Below, piece by piece: positions 8,108 through 15,729 of a stretch of DNA of 64,000 bases. Position numbers and translations under genes: made by a program. The stretch comes from Halocynthiibacter namhaensis. Lineage in GTDB: Bacteria > Pseudomonadota > Alphaproteobacteria > Rhodobacterales > Rhodobacteraceae. The stretch lies in contig NZ_JWIF01000012.1 of the NCBI RefSeq assembly GCF_000812685.1, forward strand, positions 1 to 64,000, read 5' to 3'. The notes under the pieces are model-generated. The model ran no database searches and was not told where the DNA came from. It worked only from the letters and a program-made list of their open reading frames with translations. Each line of letters opens with the position of its first letter. Within the stretch, counting starts at the first letter, position 1.

Positions 8108-8947
8108 ATGATGGACAGCAGTAAGAAACTTGGGGTTATCTTTGTCGTAATTTCGGCCCTCACATTCAGCACGGCTGGGCTGTTTTCCAAAGGGGTTGCC
8201 GCGGCACCTTGGGACATTATCTTTTGGCGCGGCGTGTTTTCGGCGGGGTTTACCCTATGTTGGATTTGTCATCGGCAAAGGCTTCGTGAAAACTTCTTGC
8301 TCATGGGCATCAGCGGGCTTTCCGTTGCAGTCATTGGCGCGCTTGGGACATCAGCGTTCATTGCGGCATTCAAACTGACCTCGATTGCGAATGTATCGCT
8401 GATATACGCGGTTGTGCCCTTGTTAGCTGGCGTATTCGCCTGGGTCTGGATGGGCGAGCGCATGACACGTCATGTGGTATGCGGGGCGGTTCTGGCGCTT
8501 GGAGGTGTCGCCATTATTGTGTCGGGTTCATTGGGCCGGGCAAGCTTTCGGGGGGATATGTTAGCGTTTTGCATGGCGCTGGCCTTAGCCCTGATGATGG
8601 TGATCTATCGCAAATACCCATCAACACCTGGGGCCGGGCCTTCGGCCTTGTCATCTTTGTTGCTTGTGCCCTGCGCGATGCTGTGGGGTGACCCGTTTTC
8701 CATCCCATTACATGAGATCTTGATCCTAAGCGGGTTTGGCCTGGTTTTCGCGGTGGCATCGGTCACGCTTGTGGAAGGGGCCAAGCATATTCCATCCGGG
8801 CAGGCGGCATTGTTAAGCACTTTGGAAGTGCCCGTGGCCCCAATCCTTGCCTTTTTGGTACTGTCCGAAGTGCCGGGCAGCCGTACGGTGTTTGGCGGGG
8901 CATTGGTCCTAGTGGCGGTGTTGCTGTCATTGAGGGAAAATAAGTGA
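8108..8947 (+). CDS. EamA/DMT-superfamily inner-membrane transporter
   Basis: The 279-residue protein begins MMDSSKKLGVIFVVISALTF and has about ten hydrophobic segments in two EamA repeats, the normal length and shape for a drug/metabolite-transporter family exporter. Typical residues include FWRGVFSAGF at the second helix and the repeat-ending LEVPVAPILAFLVLSE. The ATG at 8108 or the next at 8111 may start translation; no strong Shine-Dalgarno is seen. It is divergent from an ArsR-type repressor and shares its operator, so it is likely the regulated target. The substrate is unknown. A remnant of a paralogue lies at 883-910. Confidence 0.88.
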   Translation: MMDSSKKLGVIFVVISALTFSTAGLFSKGVAAAPWDIIFWRGVFSAGFTLCWICHRQRLRENFLLMGISGLSVAVIGALGTSAFIAAFKLTSIANVSLIYAVVPLLAGVFAWVWMGERMTRHVVCGAVLALGGVAIIVSGSLGRASFRGDMLAFCMALALALMMVIYRKYPSTPGAGPSALSSLLLVPCAMLWGDPFSIPLHEILILSGFGLVFAVASVTLVEGAKHIPSGQAALLSTLEVPVAPILAFLVLSEVPGSRTVFGGALVLVAVLLSLRENK

Positions 8948-8983
8948 CTCAGCCAGATGACCTACCTTGATTGTGATCGGTGT

Positions 8984-9544
8984 TTACAATTGACCGCGAC
9001 GACGCTTTTCAGCAAAGACGTTTTCGCGCGCGATCCACGTATATCGGGTGTCTTCCAGTAAAGGTGCCCAAAACAAAGTGCCGCCATAGCGCCAAGGGTC
9101 AAGTATAATACCTTCGTTCATCGTCTCGCCAACGGCACTTAGAATGACCGTGCTGTGTTCAAGCCGCAGGGTTTGCGCATTCGCAATGGCGCGGTGCATG
9201 GCCAAGGTTTGGAACTCCTCACGGGCAAGCCGGGCTTGCAGCGCATCCGCCCATTGGTAACACAGGCCCATCTCGCGGCGACCAGAATTGACCTTAATAT
9301 TATGGACAATAGCGGAATCCGTGACGTTCCAATCTTGGCGCAACTGCAAGGGGTATTCGACCGAAATACGCGCCGCGCGCGCGGCCTCAGTCGGGTCAAT
9401 AGATGCGTCCAGCGCAATGATTTCCTGGGTCAAAGCCGCGATTTCTGCATTGAAATCAGCGGGATCCTTACTGCCGGGGGTGACGCCACAGGCCGTGACG
9501 AAGAACATTAGGACAAGGTGGGCGATGAGGATGAGTTTTTTCAC
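8984..9544 (-). CDS. Predicted lipoprotein of about 186 residues, function unknown
   Basis: A GTG at 9544 with AAGGATCT upstream opens MKKLILIAHLVLMFFVTACGV, a lipoprotein signal peptide with lipobox VTAC. The mature part is soluble and includes IAALTQEIIALDASIDPTEA, a region MGLCYQWADALQARLAREEF, then ILDPWRYGGTLFWAPLLEDTRYTW. Conserved-looking CYQWAD and the His/Asp/Trp-rich C-terminal half hint at a globular enzyme-like fold, but no family is recognised with confidence. It is convergent with the EamA gene and divergent from pth. Confidence 0.75.
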   Translation of the reverse strand: MKKLILIAHLVLMFFVTACGVTPGSKDPADFNAEIAALTQEIIALDASIDPTEAARAARISVEYPLQLRQDWNVTDSAIVHNIKVNSGRREMGLCYQWADALQARLAREEFQTLAMHRAIANAQTLRLEHSTVILSAVGETMNEGIILDPWRYGGTLFWAPLLEDTRYTWIARENVFAEKRRRGQL

Positions 9545-9724
9545 GGCGAGATCCTTTGGACGAACTGGCGCCTCATCAAATTGGGCTGAGGCCTCCTTTG
9601 GGCGGGCTGATACAGCAACGGGCACGAAAGGTAAAATCAAACAAATGGGATAGCGGGGGATTGCAACGGATGCTTGTCGCGGGGCAACAGACCCCGTAAA
9701 ACATCCTCAACACAGGAGAACGCA

Positions 9725-10405
9725 ATGCAGCTGTTTGTTGGCCTCGGTAACCCCGGTACGAAATACGCCCGTAACCGCCATAACATTGGCTTTATGGCGT
9801 TGGATGAGATCGCCTCAGATCACGGGTTTGCGCCTTGGCGCCGTAAGTTCCAAGGTCAAGTGACCGAGGGGCGTTTGGGACGTGAAAAGGTGGTCATGTT
9901 GAAACCGGAAACCTTCATGAACCTGTCGGGGCAATCCGTGGGCGAGGCCATGAGGTTTTACAAATTGAGTGCCAAAGATGTGACAGTGTTCCATGATGAA
10001 CTGGACCTCGCACCTGGCAGGATCAAGGTCAAAACTGGTGGGGGACATGCGGGGCACAATGGCTTACGATCCATGCATCAGCATATCACCGATGCCTATC
10101 GTCGCGTGCGCATGGGCATTGGGCATCCGGGCCATAAAGACCGCGTGTCCGGCTATGTTTTGCATGATTTCGCCAAAGCGGATGAGGTCTGGTTGGATGA
10201 CCTTCTGCGTGGCTGTTCCGATGGTGCTGCGCATTTGGCCGAAGGCGACAGCGCAAAATTCATGAACGCGATTGGTCTGCGCATGAAGCCAGCAGCGAAG
10301 AAAGAGCTAAAAGAAAAGCCACCGCAGGGCGCAACCGCACAGCCAAAGCCTTTGGCAGAGGATACGCGCAGCCCCATGCAAAAATTGATGGATAAATTCA
10401 GTTAA
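9725..10405 (+). CDS. pth: Peptidyl-tRNA hydrolase
   Basis: Pth releases tRNA from peptidyl-tRNAs that fall off the ribosome. All key residues are visible: Asn in GLGNPG (residue about 9), catalytic His in RNRHNIGF (about 19), Asp in FHDELDL (about 93) and Asn in GHNGLRS (about 113). The 226-residue length includes a C-terminal extension of about 35 residues rich in Lys, Pro and Ala (AAKKELKEKPPQG), ending SPMQKLMDKFS, which is common in Roseobacters. The ATG at 9725 follows AGGAGA. Confidence 0.97.
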   Translation: MQLFVGLGNPGTKYARNRHNIGFMALDEIASDHGFAPWRRKFQGQVTEGRLGREKVVMLKPETFMNLSGQSVGEAMRFYKLSAKDVTVFHDELDLAPGRIKVKTGGGHAGHNGLRSMHQHITDAYRRVRMGIGHPGHKDRVSGYVLHDFAKADEVWLDDLLRGCSDGAAHLAEGDSAKFMNAIGLRMKPAAKKELKEKPPQGATAQPKPLAEDTRSPMQKLMDKFS

Positions 10406-10470
10406 ATTTGTGTGCCATGATGTTCTGCTTCACTAGTCGCTATGCGGATAAAACGACCTTAAGGCCTGCA

Positions 10471-10502
10471 CTCAAATGCAATTCCATTGGCAAACATTTG
10501 AG
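10471..10502. terminator. Inverted repeat between convergent pth and hydrolase genes
   Basis: CTCAAATG (10471-10478) pairs with CATTTGAG (10495-10502) over a 16-base loop. It lies between two convergent genes, so it may act as a terminator, but the stem is AT-rich and no clear T tract follows. Confidence 0.3.
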
Positions 10503-10516
10503 CGCAGTTTGTTAGG

Positions 10517-11398
10517 TCAATCCTCGTTTTCTTTGAAAAATGCCAGGGTTGCGCCAATCAGGGAGTCGAGGGTTTCAGTCTCTGCGAAAACATTGAATAC
10601 GTGATCCATTTCAGCGGACCAAAGCTGTTCTGGGCCCTCATGTGCGGCAATAAATGCGGCAGCTATTTCTGGCAACACCGTGGTATCGGCCATTCCTTGA
10701 GACACAAATAGTGGCCCTGAATAAGCCGTAATTTCGGCCATTGGATCAAAGGCTTCGATTCCATCAAAAAATGCCCCATTCAGCATTACTTCTGCACCCC
10801 ATGGCAACTTCGCAGTGATTGTCTGATCCGGCGCGGTGGCTTTGCCCGCGTCCAGCGTTTCAGTACTCAGTAGCCCGCCATAAGAGGCGTCCGCGTCGCC
10901 AACCGCCTGCCAGAGCGCGACGGCGTCAAGATTGCCGCTTCGACCTGCGACAGCCGAGGCAACAAGCCCCCCCTGGCTCCAACCGATCACATGGATATCG
11001 TCCCCATTCACCTTGTTAGACGCCTTGAGGTGCGCCACAGCGGCCATAGCATCGGCGACTTGGCCCTCAAAAGTAGTCGCTTCGTATGTGAAGTCTGATG
11101 TACTCTCGCCTGAGCCTCGAAAATCAATACGCAAGCTTGCGTATCCATTTGTCGCAAGGCTGTTGGCCGTGTGGACAAACACGCCTTGCTCTGTGCTTGG
11201 AATAGTTAATTCGTCCCTTGATCCGGTGAACCCGTGCAAAAGTAAAACAACCGGGGCCGGGTCGCCACTGGGGAGCATCAATGTGCCAACAAAATCTTGC
11301 CCCTCAGATTGCAATGTGATGATTTCTTGCGCGTGTTGTGCAGCAGCCAAGGCCGGCAGAGTGGCAGAAAACAAAGAGATTGAAATAATTTTCCGCAT
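10517..11398 (-). CDS. Secreted alpha/beta hydrolase
   Basis: The 293-residue protein starts with a Sec signal peptide (MRKIISISLFSATLPALAAAQ). The alpha/beta hydrolase core shows the oxyanion motif LLLHGFTGSRDEL, DFRGSGES, the nucleophile elbow GWSQGG (about residue 145), an acid in GMADTTVLPE and the catalytic His in EMDHVFN. It therefore probably acts in the periplasm as an esterase, peptidase or lipase-like enzyme; the large insertion after the nucleophile is typical of the BAAT/DLH-like group. The substrate is not evident. It is convergent with pth and stands alone. Confidence 0.88.
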   Translation of the reverse strand: MRKIISISLFSATLPALAAAQHAQEIITLQSEGQDFVGTLMLPSGDPAPVVLLLHGFTGSRDELTIPSTEQGVFVHTANSLATNGYASLRIDFRGSGESTSDFTYEATTFEGQVADAMAAVAHLKASNKVNGDDIHVIGWSQGGLVASAVAGRSGNLDAVALWQAVGDADASYGGLLSTETLDAGKATAPDQTITAKLPWGAEVMLNGAFFDGIEAFDPMAEITAYSGPLFVSQGMADTTVLPEIAAAFIAAHEGPEQLWSAEMDHVFNVFAETETLDSLIGATLAFFKENED

Positions 11399-11692
11399 GT
11401 TGTGATGTTCCCGTTGGTTGAAACGCTGGGAGAATAGGTAGGAAAATTTACTACTGCAACAAAAAGAATTTCGGCTTAGGATAATTCACCTAACTACGCC
11501 ACCCGACTTTCCCCTTGGTGATCTCGGGCCTATGGGCTCAATCCTGTCATTTGCACCTAGAGAGCAAAACGTCTTTGGGGTGGCTAAATTTCCATGACCG
11601 TTAGGCTCGGTGGGACTTTGCACAAAGTAACCCTGCGTTAGAATTGTCAGCGGCGGCCTGACGTGGTCTCTGTTTGGGCAGGGGGATATTTT

Positions 11693-12859
11693 ATGAAGCG
11701 AATTCTGAAAATGATGTTGAAAGTTGTTTTGGGTCTGGCGGTGATTGCCGTCGTTTTGGGGATTTGGAAACGTGAAGAATTGGGGCGTTTGCAGGCAGTG
11801 CTGACCCTGTTCAATGAGGATCGGATCGTTCAAAATTTCAGCCATATGAATGCAGCGTTTCTAACCCGCGATGTGGCGATTGGTGATGGGCCTGTATCTG
11901 ATCTTCCCCCCGGGGCTGACATGGTGTTGCCTACTGCGGTTGCCCCTTGGATTGAGGCGCGCAATGTCACGGCCTTGGTGGTTTTGAAAGACGGTGCGTT
12001 GCGTCACGAAAGCTATCACCTTGGCACGGGCGCGGATGACCTACGCATTTCATGGTCGGTTGCGAAAAGTTTTCTTTCTGCGTTGATTGGCATCTTACAT
12101 CACGATGGCACGATCCCTGATTTGGACGCGCAGGTCACGCAATATGTGCCCGCCTTACAAGGTTCTGCCTATGATGGGGCGACGATCCGCAACGTGTTAA
12201 ACATGGCGTCCGGCGTTGAATTTGACGAGGATTACCTCGCGTTTTTCTCTGATATCAATAAGATGGGTCGGGAAGTCGCACTGGGTGGGTCATTGGATGA
12301 CTTCAGTGCCGGGCTTGAGACACGTCAATTTACGCCGGGCGAGACTTGGCAATATGTTTCTATTGATACGCATATTATTGGCATGGTTGTACGCGGCGCG
12401 ACAGGGCGTGATGTTGCAGATCTTCTGTCTGAGAAAGTCATCGCCCGCATGGGATTTGAGGCCATGCCGCATTACGTCACCGACGGGGATGGCACGGCCT
12501 TTGTGCTGGGCGGGCTTAACATGACGACTCGTGATTATGCGCGTTTTGGCCTGATGTTTGCCAATGGTGGCACATGGAATGACCAGCAGATTGTCCCAGA
12601 GGAATGGATCACCGCATCAACCACCGCATCGGCACCAACCGAGGCGGGTGAAACCGGATATGGCTATCAATGGTGGATCCCTGTTGGGGCTGCACCTGGT
12701 GAATACATGGCGCGCGGGGTCTATGGGCAATACATCTATATTGACACCGCACGGGATGTTGTAATCGCGTCGAACGCGGCAGATCGCAAGTTTCGCGAAG
12801 ACGGTGTTTCACAGCAGAACATTGCAATTTTCCGTGAAATAGCGGCGTCCTTGGACTGA
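11693..12859 (+). CDS. Beta-lactamase-fold serine hydrolase (SxxK family)
   Basis: This 388-residue protein has an N-terminal membrane anchor or signal (MKRILKMMLKVVLGLAVIAVVLG) and a class C beta-lactamase-type domain. The catalytic SxxK is in SWSVAKSF (about residue 122), the Tyr is in WQYVSIDTHIIGM (about 222) and the C-terminal strand region is GYGYQWWIPVG...GVYGQYIYID. This subgroup includes esterases, D-amino-acid-specific amidases and nylon-oligomer hydrolases. GGGGGA precedes the ATG at 11693. Its stop codon overlaps the next start by one base, so it is translationally coupled to the CoA-transferase-family gene. The substrate is unknown. Confidence 0.88.
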   Translation: MKRILKMMLKVVLGLAVIAVVLGIWKREELGRLQAVLTLFNEDRIVQNFSHMNAAFLTRDVAIGDGPVSDLPPGADMVLPTAVAPWIEARNVTALVVLKDGALRHESYHLGTGADDLRISWSVAKSFLSALIGILHHDGTIPDLDAQVTQYVPALQGSAYDGATIRNVLNMASGVEFDEDYLAFFSDINKMGREVALGGSLDDFSAGLETRQFTPGETWQYVSIDTHIIGMVVRGATGRDVADLLSEKVIARMGFEAMPHYVTDGDGTAFVLGGLNMTTRDYARFGLMFANGGTWNDQQIVPEEWITASTTASAPTEAGETGYGYQWWIPVGAAPGEYMARGVYGQYIYIDTARDVVIASNAADRKFREDGVSQQNIAIFREIAASLD

Positions 12860-14061
12860 TGGTGAAACCGGTGAGCAAACGACAAGGGCCTCTGACCCAT
12901 CTGAAAATTGTAGAATTTGCTGGCATCGGCCCTGCGCCCTACGGTGCGATGTTGCTGGCCGACTTAGGGGCGAAGATCATTCGCATTGATCGCCCCGGCG
13001 GCTATCCTGCGCTTGCGGATGGTTTGGATCTGTCTTCGATGGATGCGGCCGCGGTGTGCAATCGATCCCGTGATTTGATTCGCCTTGATTTGAAGTCAGA
13101 ACAAGGTCGCGCCACGGTTTTACGTTTGGTTTCGCAAGCCGATGCGGTGATCGAAGCCTATCGCCCCGGCACCATGGAAAAGCTGGGTCTTGGGCCTGAT
13201 ATCTGTCTGAACGCTAACCCGAAACTTGCCTATGTGCGCATGACGGGGTGGGGACAAACCGGCCCTATGTCACAGATGGCGGGACATGATATGAACTACT
13301 TGGGCTTGTCGGGGGCTTTGTCTCTATTTGGCCGCGACGGTGCCGCCACACAGGGCATTCCGCCGCTTGTAGGGGATATGGGCGGTGGTGCAATGTTCAT
13401 GGTTCTGGGCCTTCTGGCAGCTGTGATGCAAGCGCGTGCAGGTGGGGCAGGGCAGGTCGTGGATGCAGCGATTGTCGATGGATCGGCCAGCTTGTTTGCG
13501 CTGTTGTCCGGCCTTAATGCGATGGGCCAGCAAGATTATACGGCGGGTGAAAATCCCCTTGATGGTGGGCGGCATTTCTATCGAACTTATATTTGCGCTG
13601 ATGGTGAATATGTCGTGGTTGGCGCGATTGAAGGGGCGTTTCGCAAGACCCTGTTGGAACGGCTTGATCTGTTGTTAGACCCAGATTTGACCCGCCCGAC
13701 GGCTGATAACGAAGCCGTCTGTGTTGCGAAGCTTTCCGGTGTTTTTGCAAGCCACCCCCGGCAGCATTGGGTTGATCGGTTTCAGGATACCGATGGTTGC
13801 GTGACGCCTGTGTTGTCGGTGCCTGAGGCCGCAACTGCCCCGCATAACCAAGCGCGTGGCGTGTTTGAAACCCTAAATGATGTGTTGCAACCTGCCCCGG
13901 CGCCGCGTTTCAGTGCCACGCCGGGTGCGATTTCTGCATCGCCAATTGACGCAAACAAACACGCGCCCCACGCGCTGGGCGGCTGGGGATTTACGGATCA
14001 GGATATTCAGGCTTTGATCTCAGGGAAGGTGCTTGAAGCTGCCCCCACATCAGAGGTATGA
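12859..14061 (+). CDS. CaiB/family III CoA-transferase fold, alpha-methylacyl-CoA racemase type
   Basis: The 400-residue protein has the family III CoA-transferase fold (FAGIGPAPYGAMLLADLGAKIIRIDRP). AGHDMNYLGLSGAL (about residues 135-148) carries the His/Asp pair typical of alpha-methylacyl-CoA racemases, and PPLVGDMGGGAMF (about 170-182) has the second catalytic Asp. A racemase role on 2-methyl-branched acyl-CoA esters is thus more likely than CoA transfer. It overlaps the serine hydrolase gene by one base and is followed by a BKACE gene 47 bases on, so the three probably form one transcript of a carboxylic-acid catabolic cluster. Confidence 0.88.
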   Translation: MVKPVSKRQGPLTHLKIVEFAGIGPAPYGAMLLADLGAKIIRIDRPGGYPALADGLDLSSMDAAAVCNRSRDLIRLDLKSEQGRATVLRLVSQADAVIEAYRPGTMEKLGLGPDICLNANPKLAYVRMTGWGQTGPMSQMAGHDMNYLGLSGALSLFGRDGAATQGIPPLVGDMGGGAMFMVLGLLAAVMQARAGGAGQVVDAAIVDGSASLFALLSGLNAMGQQDYTAGENPLDGGRHFYRTYICADGEYVVVGAIEGAFRKTLLERLDLLLDPDLTRPTADNEAVCVAKLSGVFASHPRQHWVDRFQDTDGCVTPVLSVPEAATAPHNQARGVFETLNDVLQPAPAPRFSATPGAISASPIDANKHAPHALGGWGFTDQDIQALISGKVLEAAPTSEV

Positions 14062-14108
14062 CTTTGAGGAAATAAGGTTAGATCCACGCTAAAACCACAG
14101 GGGTTCAC

Positions 14109-14960
14109 ATGTCCGAAGTCAATCAAGTCGCAGGCAAACCCTGCATTCTGTGCTGCGCGATTACGGGCTCTGTGCCGACACAAGCGGACAATCCCGCCGT
14201 GCCGATCACTGTGGCGGAACAGGTCGAAAGCAGCCATGCAGCGGTGGAAGCGGGGGCATCAATCATTCACGCCCATGTGCGCAATGAAGATGGCACGCCA
14301 AGTTCTGATCCTGATCGTTTTGCACGTCTCAAAGAAGGCCTGGAAAAACATTGCCCTGGTGTTGTGATCCAATTCTCAACTGGTGGTCGTTCTGGTGCGG
14401 GCAAAGACCGTGGTGGCATGTTACCCCTGCGCCCGGATATGGCGTCTTTGTCTGTAGGATCGAACAACTTCCCGACGCGTGTTTATGAAAATTCCCCCGA
14501 GTTGATCACTTGGCTGTCGTCTGAGATGCAGAAATACGAGATCGTGCCGGAAATCGAGGCTTTTGATCTGTCTCACATCCTGCAAGCCATTCGCCACCAT
14601 GAAGCGGGCAATCTGTTTGGCACGCTTTATGTGCAGTTCGTGATGGGTGTGAAAAACGCCATGCCCGTGGATAAGGAAATCTTTGATTTCTACCGCCACA
14701 CGATGGAAACCCGCGCACCTGGCGCGCCTTGGTGTGCCGCCGGCGTTGGGCCTGGACAGGTCTTGGTGAATGAATGGGCGATTGCGGCGGGTGGTCACAC
14801 GCGCGCGGGTCTGGAAGATAACATCCGCCTTGATAAGAACACGCTTGCCCCAAGCAATGCGGCGCTGATCAAACGTGCCGCAGATTTCTGCGAGAAATAC
14901 GAACGGCCCATCGCGACACCCGCACAAACTCGTGAAATCCTAGGTTTGCGCCCGGTGTAA
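14109..14960 (+). CDS. BKACE family (DUF849) beta-keto acid cleavage enzyme
   Basis: BKACE enzymes are Zn-dependent and condense beta-keto acids with acetyl-CoA, giving acetoacetate and a new CoA ester; the founding member cleaves 3-keto-5-aminohexanoate in lysine fermentation. The 283-residue product shows the N-terminal CCAITGSVPTQADNPAVPIT, the metal-binding IIHAHVRNEDGTPSSDPDRF (about residues 51-70), QFSTGGRSG, PEIEAFDLSH and a C-terminal GGHTRAGLEDNIRL. Members differ widely in substrate, which cannot be read here. Context with racemase, FadB-type and SDR genes supports acyl-CoA catabolism. Confidence 0.9.
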   Translation: MSEVNQVAGKPCILCCAITGSVPTQADNPAVPITVAEQVESSHAAVEAGASIIHAHVRNEDGTPSSDPDRFARLKEGLEKHCPGVVIQFSTGGRSGAGKDRGGMLPLRPDMASLSVGSNNFPTRVYENSPELITWLSSEMQKYEIVPEIEAFDLSHILQAIRHHEAGNLFGTLYVQFVMGVKNAMPVDKEIFDFYRHTMETRAPGAPWCAAGVGPGQVLVNEWAIAAGGHTRAGLEDNIRLDKNTLAPSNAALIKRAADFCEKYERPIATPAQTREILGLRPV

Positions 14961-14969
14961 CTTAACTTT

Positions 14970-15710
14970 CTAGCCGCGCCCAATAAAGGGCATGTTGGTG
15001 GCCACGACGGTCATGTTTTGCACATTCGCACCTTCGGGAAGCGCAGCCATATATAGGAATGCCTTGGCGATATCAGGGACTTCCATGACGGGTTCGCCCT
15101 TGGTGCTTCCATCCGCTTGCAACACGCCTGCGCGTATTTGATCAACCATTTCGGTGGCGGCATTGCCGATGTCAATCTGTCCGCAGGCGATGTTAAAGGC
15201 GCGCCCATCAAGGGAAATCGTCTTGGTCAGCCCGGAAATTGCGTGTTTGGTGGCTGCATAGGGGGCGGTGCCTGGGCGGGGCACATGGGCGGACACCGAC
15301 CCATTGTTGATGATGCGCCCGCCTTGGGGCGTTTGATGGCGCATCAGGCCAAATGCCTTACGCGCGCAGATAAATGCGCCGTTCAGATTGACGTCCACCA
15401 TGGATCGCCAGTCATCAATGTTGATCTCATCCAGAGGCTTGCCCGGCGTCAGCTTGCCCGCGTTGTTGAACAGAAGGTCAAGGTGCCCCCAAGTGGTCTG
15501 GGCTTGATCAAAAGCGACATCCACCTCCGTTTCAGAGGTGACGTCACAAGGCAAAACCAATGCGTTGTCATAGCCCTGTGCGGTCTCATGCAATGTTGCT
15601 TCGCGCCGTCCAATCAGTCCCACATGCCAGCCTGTGTCTAATAGGATCTGTGCACAGGCACGGCCAATGCCACTGCCCGCACCTGTGATGATGGCGGTTT
15701 TTGCGGGCAT
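14970..15710 (-). CDS. Short-chain dehydrogenase/reductase
   Basis: This is a classical 246-residue SDR: cofactor motif TGAGSGIGRA (residues 10-19), LFNNAG (about 86-91), catalytic Ser in NNGSVSAH and YAATKHA (the YxxxK motif, about 152-156). HVGLIGRREATL suggests NADP preference because of the Arg pair, though this is only inference. AAGGATCT precedes the start. It lies 19 bases downstream of the fadB-type gene on the same strand and is probably cotranscribed with it; a 3-hydroxyacyl or alcohol substrate would fit. Confidence 0.92.
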   Translation of the reverse strand: MPAKTAIITGAGSGIGRACAQILLDTGWHVGLIGRREATLHETAQGYDNALVLPCDVTSETEVDVAFDQAQTTWGHLDLLFNNAGKLTPGKPLDEINIDDWRSMVDVNLNGAFICARKAFGLMRHQTPQGGRIINNGSVSAHVPRPGTAPYAATKHAISGLTKTISLDGRAFNIACGQIDIGNAATEMVDQIRAGVLQADGSTKGEPVMEVPDIAKAFLYMAALPEGANVQNMTVVATNMPFIGRG

Positions 15711-15729
15711 TGGAGATCCTTTCAGAAGG

